A stretch of DNA of 64,000 nt. It comes from Heligmosomoides polygyrus polygyrus (Eukaryota > Nematoda > Chromadorea > Rhabditida > Heligmosomidae). The stretch covers positions 3,968,001 through 4,032,000 of the forward strand of contig OX377204.1 of NCBI GenBank assembly GCA_947396885.1. The letters are read 5' to 3'. Of this stretch, positions 1 to 10,209 are shown one piece after another. The position numbers and the translations under genes were made by a program. Under the pieces are notes generated by a model. That model searched no databases. It was not told the origin of the DNA and was given only the letters and a program-made list of their open reading frames with translations. Positions within the stretch are counted from its first letter, which is position 1. Each line of letters opens with the position of its first letter.

Positions 1-699
1 GATACTAGGAGTTGGAGATAGCTAGGTTGAACCCTGATCAGGCATTTGATCGCGAAAAGTGGTGCCATGGTGCCAGCATTCCAGAAAAGAACGACATTCC
101 AGAAAGACCACGCGACTAAACTGGACAAACACTGAAGAAGAAGATTAGGAAGTAATTGAAGAGATTTTACGACATGTCAGAGAAGTTGGCTTTTACTCTA
201 AGGGCAAAATTGATGTTACCTGAATCTAGTGGAATTTCCGTTAGTTTCTTCAGTCGCGTTCTGTATGATACTAAAAACATTAATACAATTAAATTAATTC
301 AACTTTATTTATTCAAATGATTATTAGTGACGGATGGTTACTAAATCTTAGACAGATAGCTGCTGGCTAAGAATTAAAAAGAATCCGTGTTTATTAGATG
401 AGAGGCAGAATAACTGCTTGGTCAGATTACTAGTTCTCAAGGAATATATATAAAATTTGGCCTCATTCAATTCGGACAGATGAATCAGTTCCTTTATCCT
501 TCTCAGACAACTCTGCTGCCATTCCTCAACCTATAGGAATCTCAAGGAGCTCACTGCTTGCTTGGTGAATCCGAAAATGTCACACAGATGTCACTTCCCG
601 GCTCTCAAGTCATTTATTGCTCGTAGATTTCTCTTTTTAAGCTACAGTACCGGACATGTCTTTTGGTCATTGGCCGAAAAAGCCGCGCCGGCCAACATA
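1..699. other. No gene seen
   Basis: AT-rich sequence with short, scattered open frames. I see no recognisable domain, splice-site series or repeat of a family found elsewhere in the window. Confidence 0.4.
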
Positions 700-727
700 G
701 GCCGCTTTGGAGCGTTCCAAAGCGGCC
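700..727. repeat. Perfect 11-bp stem hairpin
   Basis: GGCCGCTTTGG and its exact reverse complement are separated by six bases and followed by a T run. It looks like a bacterial terminator, but in this eukaryotic context it is more likely the tip of a small palindromic repeat. A diverged GGCC-rich stretch lies just upstream at 672-692. Confidence 0.6.
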
Positions 728-835
728 TTTTTGAATAACTTCTTTAGAAATCAAATACTTGTGAAAATAAACATATATTGAACTCATCAGCTCATGCTCT
801 TACCTTTTGGTATATAAATCTCAGTAGAGTTATGC

Positions 836-1047
836 ATATAGGCCCGACAGAATCAATCGAGTGGGCGCGACAGCTTGTAGAACGAGCGTTTGGGGAGTTT
901 TATCGGAAATTTTTAGCCGTCCTTATCAGAAATTGCTCCAAGACTGTCCAGATTGCATTTGGAGTGCGCCGTGAACAACGCACGCAGAATCGGACCTACC
1001 AATCGAGTGGGCGCGACAGATCGCAAATTGCATGCGCGGGCGTGTTC
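836..1047. repeat. Duplicated motif AATCGAGTGGGCGCGACAG
   Basis: The block around ATCGAGTGGGCGCGACAG occurs twice in direct orientation, near 857-880 and 1001-1022. A GAGTGCGCCGTG core at about 961-973 links it to the inverted repeats at 8.65-9.03 kb. It is probably an old dispersed element; I could not find its ends. Confidence 0.45.
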
Positions 1048-1211
1048 GGAGCGCAATAACTTCGTGGAGATCGAATCGTTCCGGCTGCTGCTAGTGAATT
1101 TTGTATGCAGTAGAATGGTTTTGTAGTCCCCAAAAGTACACCGTGGTAGCTTCTAAACGGGCGAAATTATTGCGGTGCGAAAATGGGGTTAGCCTTGTGT
1201 GACACGATTTT

Positions 1212-1411
1212 NNNNNNNNNNNNNNNNNNNNNNNNNNNNNNNNNNNNNNNNNNNNNNNNNNNNNNNNNNNNNNNNNNNNNNNNNNNNNNNNNNNNNNNNN
1301 NNNNNNNNNNNNNNNNNNNNNNNNNNNNNNNNNNNNNNNNNNNNNNNNNNNNNNNNNNNNNNNNNNNNNNNNNNNNNNNNNNNNNNNNNNNNNNNNNNNN
1401 NNNNNNNNNNN
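1212..1411. other. Assembly gap (200 N)
   Basis: Exactly 200 ambiguous bases. Any reading frame crossing this interval is an artefact. The flanking CR1-like fragment may extend into the gap. Confidence 1.
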
Positions 1412-1496
1412 ACAATGCGTACAACTGCTAAACAACGCAAAGATGCTAGAAAGAATGCAAAGCGTTTTTCGTTCATATTATTATTTACCTACATAT

Positions 1497-1992
1497 TTAC
1501 ACTTGAAAGGATTCAAATCAACTTCACCAGGAAGATACTAATTCGGCGGGGAGGTTTCCTCCAATCAAAAATTCCTAGCGCGGTGGTAAGGAACAAGTAC
1601 TTTGGACTTCCAACTCTTGAATCAAGACGTAGACTATTTGACGTTCGAATGGTTCGAAAGCTTCTGAATGAGCAGTCCGCAGTTAATGTTTCACAATTTT
1701 ACTCTCTACGCCCTTCTATAACCAGGGGTGGACAATGGAAATTATTTTTCTCCAGACCTAAAACCACTATCAGAGCCAACTTCTTCACTGTTAGAGCAAG
1801 ACTTGTATATCTTCACCTCCTTTGCTCCCATCCCTGATTCTGTGGCCTCCTTGAAACGCCTCGCAGCAAAGTCTATTCTCTCAGCATAGTTATATCGTAG
1901 AGCATTTATGTGTTCATTTACCATGTTGTTGTTGTTGTTTTATCTGATGTGTGTCTTAAACAGCGAGCGCAAATAAATAAATAAATAAATAG
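1497..1992 (+). pseudogene. CR1-like non-LTR retrotransposon, 3' end of ORF2
   Basis: The frame from about 1500 to 1837 encodes the C-terminal tail that follows the reverse transcriptase in CR1-type elements. An FTRKIL block comes first, then LPTLESRRRLFDVR, then an RPKTTIRANFF stretch, in the same order as in the other CR1 copies here (49.6-50.2 kb plus, 51.4-52.0 kb minus). The RT core is absent, either truncated or hidden in the N gap just upstream. Past the stop at 1835-1837 the similarity continues in a shifted frame to an AAAT/AATA-rich tail ending near 1992. It is a dead 5'-truncated copy. Confidence 0.7.
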
Positions 1993-2835
1993 ATACACTA
2001 ATTTTTCATTTGTGTTTTCTTTATATGTAGTGTATATATAGCTTTATTCTTGGCATTGATACAGTGTACTACTGCAAGTTCGGTTTGTTTATCTCAGTAC
2101 TATGGAAGCAACCTCGAATGAAAGCAAAATGAAGGCCTAGGTATGTCCGGAATTAAGACCGGACTTCTAGGTGCTTCCTTCTGTCTAGCTGCTCGAAAGT
2201 GATTCCATTATTCCATCGGAATCACGCCACAGTTATACTGTTTGCCAAAGGGATCACTGCTTCTAAGATTTCAATAAAGTTTTTTGCTCAAGTTCCTTCC
2301 ATTTAATTCATATACCACTTTTAGACCTCATTACACGTTTGTTTGTGATTGCAGTCTTCTTGTACTTAGGCTTTTGAATTGCTGCAAAACACTAGGCCCC
2401 TACAACAGTTGCAGTGCATACTGATAATATGCTTCACTTGCTTCAGCATTGTTCTTTATAGCTCACGTTGTGCAAAATAATAGCGCACGTTGTGCAAAAT
2501 AAAATAAAATGAGAACAAAAACAATTAACACTTGAGACTGAAGACTAAAGAATGACATTGACTCTTAAGAAATACTTTACGTGGCTTACTTTCACCAAAC
2601 GATGTAAATTCGTGTTGAAGGCATGCATAGGCTTTCATCGGCTGTAGGATTCTGCGACTTTAGTGACAATTGTGCTTGACGAGTTAGGAAGAAATCGAAG
2701 GAAACATAAATACATAACATGCTTCTCCTAGCTACAAAATTGTAAAGAACGGTCCTCTCGTAGTCCATTCAGGGTGTTGTCCTTGCAACATATTTAGTTT
2801 GTTTTTAATTTTGCAATTGAGAGAATGCCTCCGGA
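1993..2835. other. No gene seen
   Basis: AT-rich, no long frames. A short local duplication of an AGCGCACGTTGTGCAAAATAA-like phrase occurs near 2463-2505. Nothing else is supported. Confidence 0.35.
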
Positions 2836-2960
2836 GTTCCGAGCTTCGTCGATTCGAAGATCAGAATTGCTGCCGCATGGGCGAAATCGTCCAAAATTAG
2901 GTGGGCCGGCCAAGTAACCCCTTTCAAAGACACCCGCTGGACGAGAAAAAATGAAAACCG
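2836..2960 (+). pseudogene. RTE-type retrotransposon scrap
   Basis: About 120 bp resembles the 3' part of the RTE ORF at 43.5-44.6 kb. Shared phrases are a TCCGGAGTTCCGAGCTTCG-like start, GTGGGCCGGCCA, and GACACCCGCTGGACGAGA. Frames are broken. Similarity stops abruptly on both sides. Confidence 0.7.
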
Positions 2961-3713
2961 TATCGCTGTGTTTAAGTCATTCACACCAAGCTGTATTTGA
3001 ACTTACACGATTCAAATGAACAGCTAGAGGACTTGCTTCACGGATGGACGAGTGACCATGAACGCAAGGAAACAGGAACAAAACGACGAAATGTTTCAGG
3101 AAATGATGAGTAGCAAACTAATGATAATTTTCCCTCATGAAAGCATGGCGCTTTAATAACCTTTTATATTGGTATTTTTTCGGGCGTTGCAACAGGTTTT
3201 AGAAGAAACTACTGATGACAGCTAGGAGGACACAAAAGCGTCACGTGTCGTGTGGACATTGTTAGTGTGGAACAGGTTGATGAGGAAAAGTGAAACAATA
3301 AGAGATGGCAGACTATGGCGGTCACAAGAAGGAGAAGTTCGCTGTGAGAAAAAGTATTTTTCTTAGAGCGAAATAACGTGCTGTACTTTAAAAACCGTTA
3401 CCTGATCCCGATTTTTGAAGGGAATTTTACAGATCAATTACCTGTCATTTCGTCCTTACAAGGCTAGTCGTTGAAATGCGCAGCGCACTTCTAATATTTT
3501 AATATAATATTTTTTCCACTGCGCTGAATGCTGATACTTTATAAATGGCGTTGTGTCCGAAGAGTGCGAAAGTACTTAGATATCTCGCATAAAGGAGAGT
3601 TCTTCTGGAACGATATAGGAGGACCGAAAATTCGAGGTGAATGTCATCATCAGATACGCGTAAACAGGGACTTTTCCATACGCTGTGTCTCGGATTTGTA
3701 TACCATTTTCAGT
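2961..3713. other. No gene seen
   Basis: Mixed-composition DNA without recognisable coding or repeat structure. It leads directly into the 21-bp tandem array. Confidence 0.35.
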
Positions 3714-3852
3714 TGAAATTCAACGTTTTTCAAACCAAATTCAACGTTTTTCAAACCAAATTCAACGTTTTCAAACCAAATTCAACGCTTTTCAAACCAA
3801 ATTCAACGTTTTTCAAACCAAATTCAACGTTTTTCAAATCAAATTCAACGAC
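3714..3852 (+). repeat. Tandem repeat, ~21-bp unit, about 6.5 copies
   Basis: The unit is close to AAATTCAACGTTTTTCAAACC. One unit has lost a T and one carries CGCTTTTC, so the array is slightly diverged. The leftmost copy is preceded by CCATTTTCAGTTG, and that same block recurs inverted at 4.5 kb. The open frames here are by-products of the period being divisible by three. Confidence 0.9.
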
Positions 3853-4491
3853 CTTCTAGTCAAATTTCACGTCTTTTTTGCCTGTTGTACGTTTCAATGT
3901 TTACTTCTTCTCAAGAAATCCCAGCATGTCAAAAAGGCTATCCAACGGAAATTAGAGCTATTTCGCCTTCTCAAATACTAGAACTGTAAGAAAGTTAGAA
4001 CTATTCTTTATAGGAGGAAACTTAGAGCTGAGGGCTATCCAACATACATAGGAAGGAAACTGTAGGCTATACAACAGAGAAAGGCTATCCAATGAAAATT
4101 AGAGCTATTTGGTCTTCTCTACTATTAGAGCTATTAGAAAATTAGGACGATTTTTTAAAGGAAGAAAAACAGAACTATTTCGCCCTGTTTTCTACTTCGC
4201 CCTCTAAGTCATTTCGCCTTTTCGTTTGTAGGAGTTGATAATGCTTTGTGCAGTGTACTCTATGACATCAGCAATTTGAGCAGCTTCGTGTGCGATCCTT
4301 CCGTCGACGAACACCAGCTTGACCAAGATCTCCTTCTGACTCCGAGACACTCGACTGTATCGGCCGCGTCGCTGGCTTAGTTGAACGTCATGATGATCGT
4401 TGCTTATGCTGCAAGCTTGGCAAAACGCCCAATAACAGGAAAGAGTGGAGGGATCCGTTTATATAATACGGGAGAAGATTCCGGAAGAACG

Positions 4492-4536
4492 TTAAATTTG
4501 ATTTGAAAAACGTTGAATTTCAACTGAAAATGGCAT
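4492..4536 (-). repeat. Inverted single copy of the 21-bp array edge
   Basis: Reverse complement of the left edge of the 3.7-kb array, including its flank: a single AACGTTTTTCAAATC unit plus the CCATTTTCAGTTG flank. The two sites face each other about 650 bp apart, so 3.70-4.54 kb may be one element with inverted ends. Confidence 0.65.
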
Positions 4537-4755
4537 ATAAGGAGGCGATCTAAGAGAAGCGCAAATCACATTGCGAAGATCGCCCGTTGATGAGAAGATG
4601 ACCTTGTTGTTGTCCGAAAGGGGGATAGATGAACGTGCGGAATTTCCGTGACGAAAGGGCAAGCCGATAGCGCTTAACTGCGGACTGTCAAGCTCGGAGG
4701 CTTTCACCGTTGATTAGCGGTGATCGGTGGTTCCAGTTCTCTTCAAAGCAATTTT

Positions 4756-4920
4756 TCGATTCAAATCAGTTTCATTAAGCCTCAAGTGGCTGGTATCGAG
4801 GTTGTGAGCTGTCATAACGATGTTTTGTTGCGATCAAAACTTCTAGCGCCAGGCGGGACTCGAACCCGCACCTCCCTCTAACCGGGTGGGAATGCTCTAC
4901 GCCATTACACCACCGGCGCC
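4756..4920 (-). mobile_element. tRNA-derived SINE, family 2 (minus copy)
   Basis: Read on the minus strand, the head starts GGCGCCGGTGGTGTAATGGC and resembles a tRNA. It has an A-box-like TGGTGTAATGG, a perfect B box GGTTCGAGTCC inside a 5-bp T-stem, and 3' bases able to pair with the acceptor. A ~90-bp body follows, ending CACTTGAGGCTTAATGAAAC. The same head plus body recurs at 48.19 kb on the plus strand. Sharing of the non-tRNA body is why I call it a SINE and not a tRNA gene. The anticodon arm does not fold convincingly. Confidence 0.7.
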
Positions 4921-5210
4921 GTTTGATCGAACGCAACATCCACACCTCGTGGGACCGATCAGCACCCACCCGTATCCGGGATGAGCTGGCCGCTGATTTC
5001 AGCATGGAACCAGTTAAGCTGATGGTCTTGATAGAAACGGAAGTTTTGATCGCAACAAAATTTTTCGATTGTTCCTTACGATTCAGAAAAAGGAGAGGGC
5101 GAGTTGAGGAAGAAATTTACGCATCGAATCGCTGATGCGTTGGAAACTAAAAAACTTTTTTGTAAACTGAGGTTTTGAATATTAGGTTCCGTAAATGAGT
5201 TCACGAGATC

Positions 5211-5525
5211 ATGATAAGAAAAGTGTTAATTTTAATACGAGAAAAACCGAACACAAAAAACGGGAACAATAGGATTAAAAACAGCCGGGAGGACGAATTT
5301 GGAACACAGAAACAGAAAATCAACAAGCCTTTGATTAGGTTGAAATTGATTTGCTGCTCTACATGGACTCTTCTGTTCTTCTCTTCTGCGTTCTTCGCCC
5401 TCATCTCCTTGCACGTCCACTCCAACGCCTACATTAGCCGAAGAGTATGTAAGAACGCCCTCTTCCTGCCATCAATTCTTAGAAAGCAAGTCAGTGCACT
5501 GCGCAGTAATGGGCACAGTAAGTAG
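5211..5525 (+). CDS. Doubtful ORF with one hydrophobic segment
   Basis: An ATG-started frame of 104 codons. The N-terminal half is charged and low in complexity, followed by a hydrophobic stretch (about residues 45-68, rich in L, F and S) that could be a membrane helix. Just before the stop, ACAGTAAGT could serve as a 5' splice site. I recognise no family and see no neighbouring exons. It may be chance. Confidence 0.15.
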   Translation: MIRKVLILIREKPNTKNGNNRIKNSREDEFGTQKQKINKPLIRLKLICCSTWTLLFFSSAFFALISLHVHSNAYISRRVCKNALFLPSILRKQVSALRSNGHSK

Positions 5526-5529
5526 GGAG

Positions 5530-6655
5530 ATGCCAAGCTTCAGTAGACCACGATTCGACTCTAGGAGCGGTTTAGAGCATTTTCGCTTAAACCTTGTATC
5601 CCAATGAGTCGCTGAATAAGTTTTAGTCAACCCACCCTGGATCACACACAGTATCGCGGCTTTCTCGCGATCATAACCCGATTTCGTGGGATATTGCGAG
5701 GAATCTTCGCTTAGAGCTTTATCAGATTAGGAACTATGCAAACAAAAAACTCCTTATAAAAAAACTCCTCATATGGGAAATTCACATGGCGCTCTTCTCA
5801 TGCTCTATTTTTCTAATATTCATTTTTTGTAGGATGCTTTTAGACGCTCTAATGTGTACTGTATTTGTACATTAAAGTTGTGGTTTAATTACCCAAGTTT
5901 GAGATAAACTGGTGTATGTGTGTACCGAAGGACATATTTTGATCCAGCGACACTCTAGCGCTCTAGCTTACACAGGCTCGCTGAAGATCGGAGACATATA
6001 TCTTAAAAATGCTTACTAGCACAGAGAAGACGAAATGTGTGATCATTTCCTAAATATTTTACGAAAAAAAAATTTCGACAAAATTTTTGGATCTCTATAA
6101 TGCGAGCTCTACTGCATTGTTTTGTTGGCGTTCCGAAAAGGCAAATAACAGCACCAATCCCAATTTAAAATAGATGCTGTGATTTTAAAAGCGCGTAAAT
6201 TACAGTACGATAAATAAGAAGTAGATGATCTGGACCTCGAAAGCTGCAGAAATCATAAAGATATCAACCAAAACGTTGCCCAGTTTAGAAAAAAATGTTC
6301 GGCTGGAAAGAAAGAGACTGCTTCTGACCGAAACCATCATTTTGTATGTAATTTTCATGTCTACAGGATGCAGTTTGCTACTGGAGTTTCTTGAGCATTC
6401 TGACAGTGATCACAACGCTTTTTTTACGCGGTGAGTTTTAAAGAAGTCATCATCGGCCTCCTTCGGCGACGTTTCTAAACGTTTACGCTCAACATACGAG
6501 GTGTCTTAAAAAATGTTACCGTAATTTGGGTGACCATAGAACTGTTACTGGTTCAGCTACTCCGAAGTTTAGCGATTTATTTTGAAAAGCGCATCACGGC
6601 TACATAATTTGTTGTTGAGATCGCGCCACGTCCAATTTCTAAGATGCTATCCTGG
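5530..6655. other. No gene seen
   Basis: AT-rich with several A/T homopolymers. An ORF near 6225-6434 has no family features. Confidence 0.35.
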
Positions 6656-6827
6656 AGCCGGATTCATCAACGACTTACATCAATTTAACAGAGGAGATAC
6701 AACCGAAACCCCTGATAAAACGTCTTATCAAGCGATATGGTGAAACATTTCGCCGTGCGATCGAGGATTTCGGCTGTATCTTCTCTGTTAAACTGCTGTA
6801 AGTCGTTGATGAATCCGGCCCCTGATC
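6656..6827. mobile_element. MITE, family A (copy 1)
   Basis: About 172 bp, framed by terminal inverted repeats beginning GGAGCCGGATTCATCAACGA on the left and GGGGCCGGATTCATCAACGA read inward from the right. The arms stay similar for some 50 bases, through a CAGTTTAACAGAGAAGATAC-like stretch, so the copy is nearly a hairpin. It has no coding capacity. Related copies are at 6.96, 40.50, 55.60 and 56.73 kb. Confidence 0.85.
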
Positions 6828-6954
6828 GGTATGCAGTGCTAATGCCGTATACATAAAGTTCTCTGCGCTTTAATATATTTGCCACTCAATTCTCCAGACC
6901 TTGAGGATCAATTCTGATCACCTGCAAAGAAATAAGCCAGAAGTGGAGAACTGG

Positions 6955-7107
6955 GGCCGGATTCATCAACGACTTACAGCAATTTAACAAAGAAAATTAC
7001 ATCCGAAATCTCTGATAGCGCGGCTTACCAAACGATATGGTTATCTGAGTTTTCCGCGGTAAATTCTCTGTTAAAGTTATATAAGTAGTTGATGAAGCCC
7101 ACCCCTG
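6955..7107. mobile_element. MITE, family A (copy 2)
   Basis: Left end GGGGCCGGATTCATCAACGA; the right end has decayed to a GTTGATGAAGCCC-like sequence. It lies 130 bp from copy 1 in the same layout and is more diverged. Confidence 0.75.
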
Positions 7108-7210
7108 ATGGTGAGTTCCTTACGCTAAAGGTTCAACAACTGCTTCCTCAGACAAGAAGCTACTTTCCTAATTGAAAAATAATGGCTACTAGTAACGGCA
7201 TCAACGTCAT

Positions 7211-7497
7211 GGGCGCGTGTAGCGCAGTTGGAGGAGGTACTGGCTGTCACATGCAGTCAAGAGCAGGTTCTTGGTTCGGATTTCCCGCCCAGACCAACCA
7301 AGCCTTCCATCCCTCCGGGGTCGCAGATTGGTATCAGATTTGTATGGGAAGGATAGAGCGTTGACTTGCCCATCGGCTGGCTATCTTAAGTCACTGTGTG
7401 GCCAATTGCGCATTTAACTCGCCTCCACGACATCCCATGGAAGTAGAATACGTGGTGCATCTTCAAAGGAATTTACTAAAGCCGCCCTTTATCCAAT
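7211..7497 (+). mobile_element. tRNA-derived SINE, family 1
   Basis: The head reads GGGCGCGTGTAGCGCAGTTGG, containing an RNA polymerase III A box (TAGCGCAGTNGG). A B-box-like GGTTCGGATTTCC lies about 50 bases downstream. The ~200-bp body carries a CCCTCCGGGGTCG phrase and CCACGACATCCC, and the 3' tail is (CCTTTAT)n-like. The frames through it are not proteins. This copy is moderately diverged and I see no clear target duplication. Confidence 0.85.
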
Positions 7498-8648
7498 CAG
7501 TGGTTAGAAAATAGCGGAAAAAGTTTCTCCATTCAACGTACGCAGACAAAGAGCAGACGTACATATAAGGAGAGTGTAACAATGGACAATTGAAAAAGAA
7601 GGTGAAAATTACAAAAAATTGGGTGGAGGAACTTTGACATCGATTTTCTGATCGGACTACTCCTTTTGACGAAACGTCGTTCTAATATGTAGCTCCACTT
7701 CTGTAAGAGCAATTTTCTCTTCCAAGTTTAAACGCCAATTGCAGCAGCTAAAATAGGGTTTCATACCGTTACTTGGGTGTAGAAAAACACAAAAGTGATT
7801 GCGAGTACTCGTACAAGAAACTACAAATGTTTACACTTAGAGCAGGGCTATTATAAGAACACTAAATTGAAGAAGCGACCAACGGATTCGAAAATCGGCT
7901 CATTTCTGACGGAAACCAGACGTCTACAAAATCAGCCGAGTGCCCGTGGTGGCGGTGTGAACTGCGATGCCAATTCTTCTCTTATCTGATATCCCATCGA
8001 CGGATCTCTCAATCGGATCTGGTCGGAAAACAAAAAATTGATGTCGATGTGGAGTGCACAGGAATTACATAGGAGTAGAGCGCGTCGCATCTTCTGAATA
8101 TTCTGAAGCGATAAAGTGGCCTCTACTAAGAAGAAAAGAAAAGCAGTAAGAGGACAAATAAGAGCCACATAATTACTTTAAAAATTCATTTGAGCTCTAT
8201 TTTATAATTCTTTATTTTTAAAAATTTCAGTCAGGGACGAATACGGACTGGTGGTACACTAGGAAGACAAGCTGCCAAGAAACGAACATCTTTTTGGTTT
8301 CCAGTTATAATCTTCTTCATCCTTCATTACAGCAGCTACAATACCGCCCGCGTCGCGCGGTCCAAAAGACGGAAAAATCCGTCGCAAACCGTCGCATGGT
8401 CATAACTTCTTTAATTATAGGTTGTTTGAGAAACTGTTAGTACCGTTCGATTTATCTCCTGGAGATCTGCACAAGCATATATAAAACTTTACTAGATCAC
8501 CGCGTTTTCGCCGTGGATGTCCTAAAAAATTACAGCAGCAGGTTTTTGCGATTAGAGCACCTTATTTTCCAGGGCGTGCATGTGACGTGCAGTGTTTTCG
8601 GAGTATCTCAAACATGGCGTCAGTGCTCTGTAATGCTTGGAATGCTGT
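7498..8648. other. No gene seen
   Basis: AT-rich, with a small GC-rich patch at about 8340-8400 containing repeated CGTCGC. An AAATTTCAG acceptor-like site at 8223-8231 opens only an 11-codon frame. No supported gene. Confidence 0.35.
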
Positions 8649-9030
8649 GAGAGTGCGCCGTGCACAATACATATAGGATCGAATCTATCAATAGCGTGCT
8701 TTTGTGAGTGGTCGCCTCACTCGACTGATAGGCTTTATTCTGTATGCATTATTCACGGCTTACTCTAACGTCTCGCCGAGACCGAGTACAGCAATTCCTG
8801 AGAAGGACGAGAGTTTCTAATCTAACCTAAATTCATTAATTATGCATTGTGCACGGCGCACACTCCCTTTTCGCTTCATAAAACCTCTTCATTTGTATAA
8901 CCTGCTGTCAATGGGTGCACTAAAGCACCGAAAGAGTGTAACTTTGCTGTTTAGCACGATATTTGAACCGTTTTCGCTCACTCGATTAATTGGTTCAATC
9001 CTATATGCACTGTGTACGGCGCACTCCAGT
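8649..9030. repeat. Inverted repeat with GAGTGCGCCGTG ends
   Basis: A block at 8649-8710 (GAGTGCGCCGTGCACAATAC, then CATATAGGATCGAA) returns inverted at about 8970-9028. Further diverged partial copies lie between, for example at 8848-8862 and 8735-8770. The same core occurs near 961 bp. It is probably a foldback-type dispersed repeat. Confidence 0.6.
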
Positions 9031-9134
9031 GGCTCATCGGAGCGACTGGAGCAAAACCTAAGTAAGACGGCCTGAAATTTCTTAAAAAATTCCCCAAACG
9101 GTGCAAGGCAGTCTTGAAGGCTTTACATTTTCCA

Positions 9135-10209
9135 TTAAGCATTAAGCGAAGATAGAAACATCGGTATCAATCCCTGGATACCATACCTTCATTCTTGCTA
9201 ACGCCACCATCCTTTTACGGCCGTAATGGCTACTGTGTAATATTTGCAGAGCTCTCTGGCGAAACTTTGCCGGTATCACTACCTTGCTGTCCAAACTAAA
9301 CATCCATTCTCCACTGTAAGTGAAAGCTTCTTGTTAAAGTAAAGTTGCAATTTGCCTTGCTTTGCCTTTCCCAGCCAACCTTGTTTTACATAATGCAGCA
9401 CTCTTTTTAAGACAGGACGTTTTTGCGTAGCTCCTGCTACTTCGGCTTGAGCCAATGTTAAGTTTTCCGAAACTTCTTGGCCTAACTGTGTATCTTCCAG
9501 CTCGTGCACTAACATCTCGACACTAGGCAATTCAGGTCAGGCAGTAGGGACAATCTACCAGCGTTACCAAACTCCTTGGTTTTACGATATTCTATCTCAA
9601 ATGAGTATGCCATCAATCAGATTGCCCATCTGTGCAGCCTCTTTGCTGCAATGACCGGCAACCCATTCTTCGGACAAAATATGCCGACCAATGGCTGATG
9701 GTCTGTCAACAGGGTTAATTTCCTATCATACAAATACTGACTAAACTTTTCAATTCCATACACAATACCCAGCGCTTCCTTTTCAATCTGCGCATAATTC
9801 TTCTTAGCTTTTGTCAAAGACCGAGGTGCATAGGCAACCCATAGGTACCCCTTCCTCTGTCTACCATCATTGAACTTATGATAAATCACCGCTCCCAGAC
9901 GACCATATTCCATATTATTCTGTAGCTAGCACTACAGGAATATTGGGATTGTAATGAGCTAGTACGTCAGCCTGTTAACCTTTGCTTAATCTACTTGAAT
10001 GCGGACGCCTGTTCTGCTCCCCACATCCATGTGGTACCCTTTCTACTCAGGCTATTTATCGGAGCAGCTAATGTAGCGAAATTTGGAACTAATTTTCAAT
10101 AATATTGAGCATTCCTATGAAGAATTCCACCTTCTTCTAGTTTTTTTTTTGGCTCGGGCGTATTCGTCGTTGCCTGCACCTTCTTCGGTGATGGTCTTTT
10201 CCCGATGCA
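9135..10209 (-). pseudogene. Ty3/gypsy pol remnant: end of RT, RNase H, integrase zinc finger
   Basis: Read on the minus strand, the order is correct for a gypsy pol. First comes the RT-RNase H connection (IGKRPSPKKVQA, then NYYEKLVPNF-like sequence needing a frameshift). Next is RNase H, including an LGAVIYHKF segment, [14 protein letters not shown] and LLTDHQPL, at 9617-9913. Last is the start of integrase with a LQILHSSHYGRKRM zinc-binding region at about 9215-9260. Several frameshifts and stops interrupt it, so it is dead. It matches the missing downstream half of the RT fragment at 13.28 kb. Confidence 0.85.

Noticed and set aside
700..727. Rho-independent terminator
   Set aside because: Hairpin plus T run fits the shape, but everything else in the window is eukaryotic.
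1091..1837. Long frames crossing 1212-1411
   Set aside because: They run through the N gap; only the part after about 1497 has family similarity.
3714..3852. CRISPR-like array
   Set aside because: Units are contiguous with no spacers, in a eukaryotic repeat-rich region.
4845..4920. tRNA gene on the minus strand (also 48187-48265 plus)
   Set aside because: Good B box and T-stem, but weak anticodon arm and a shared non-tRNA body downstream in both copies, so SINE is the better call.
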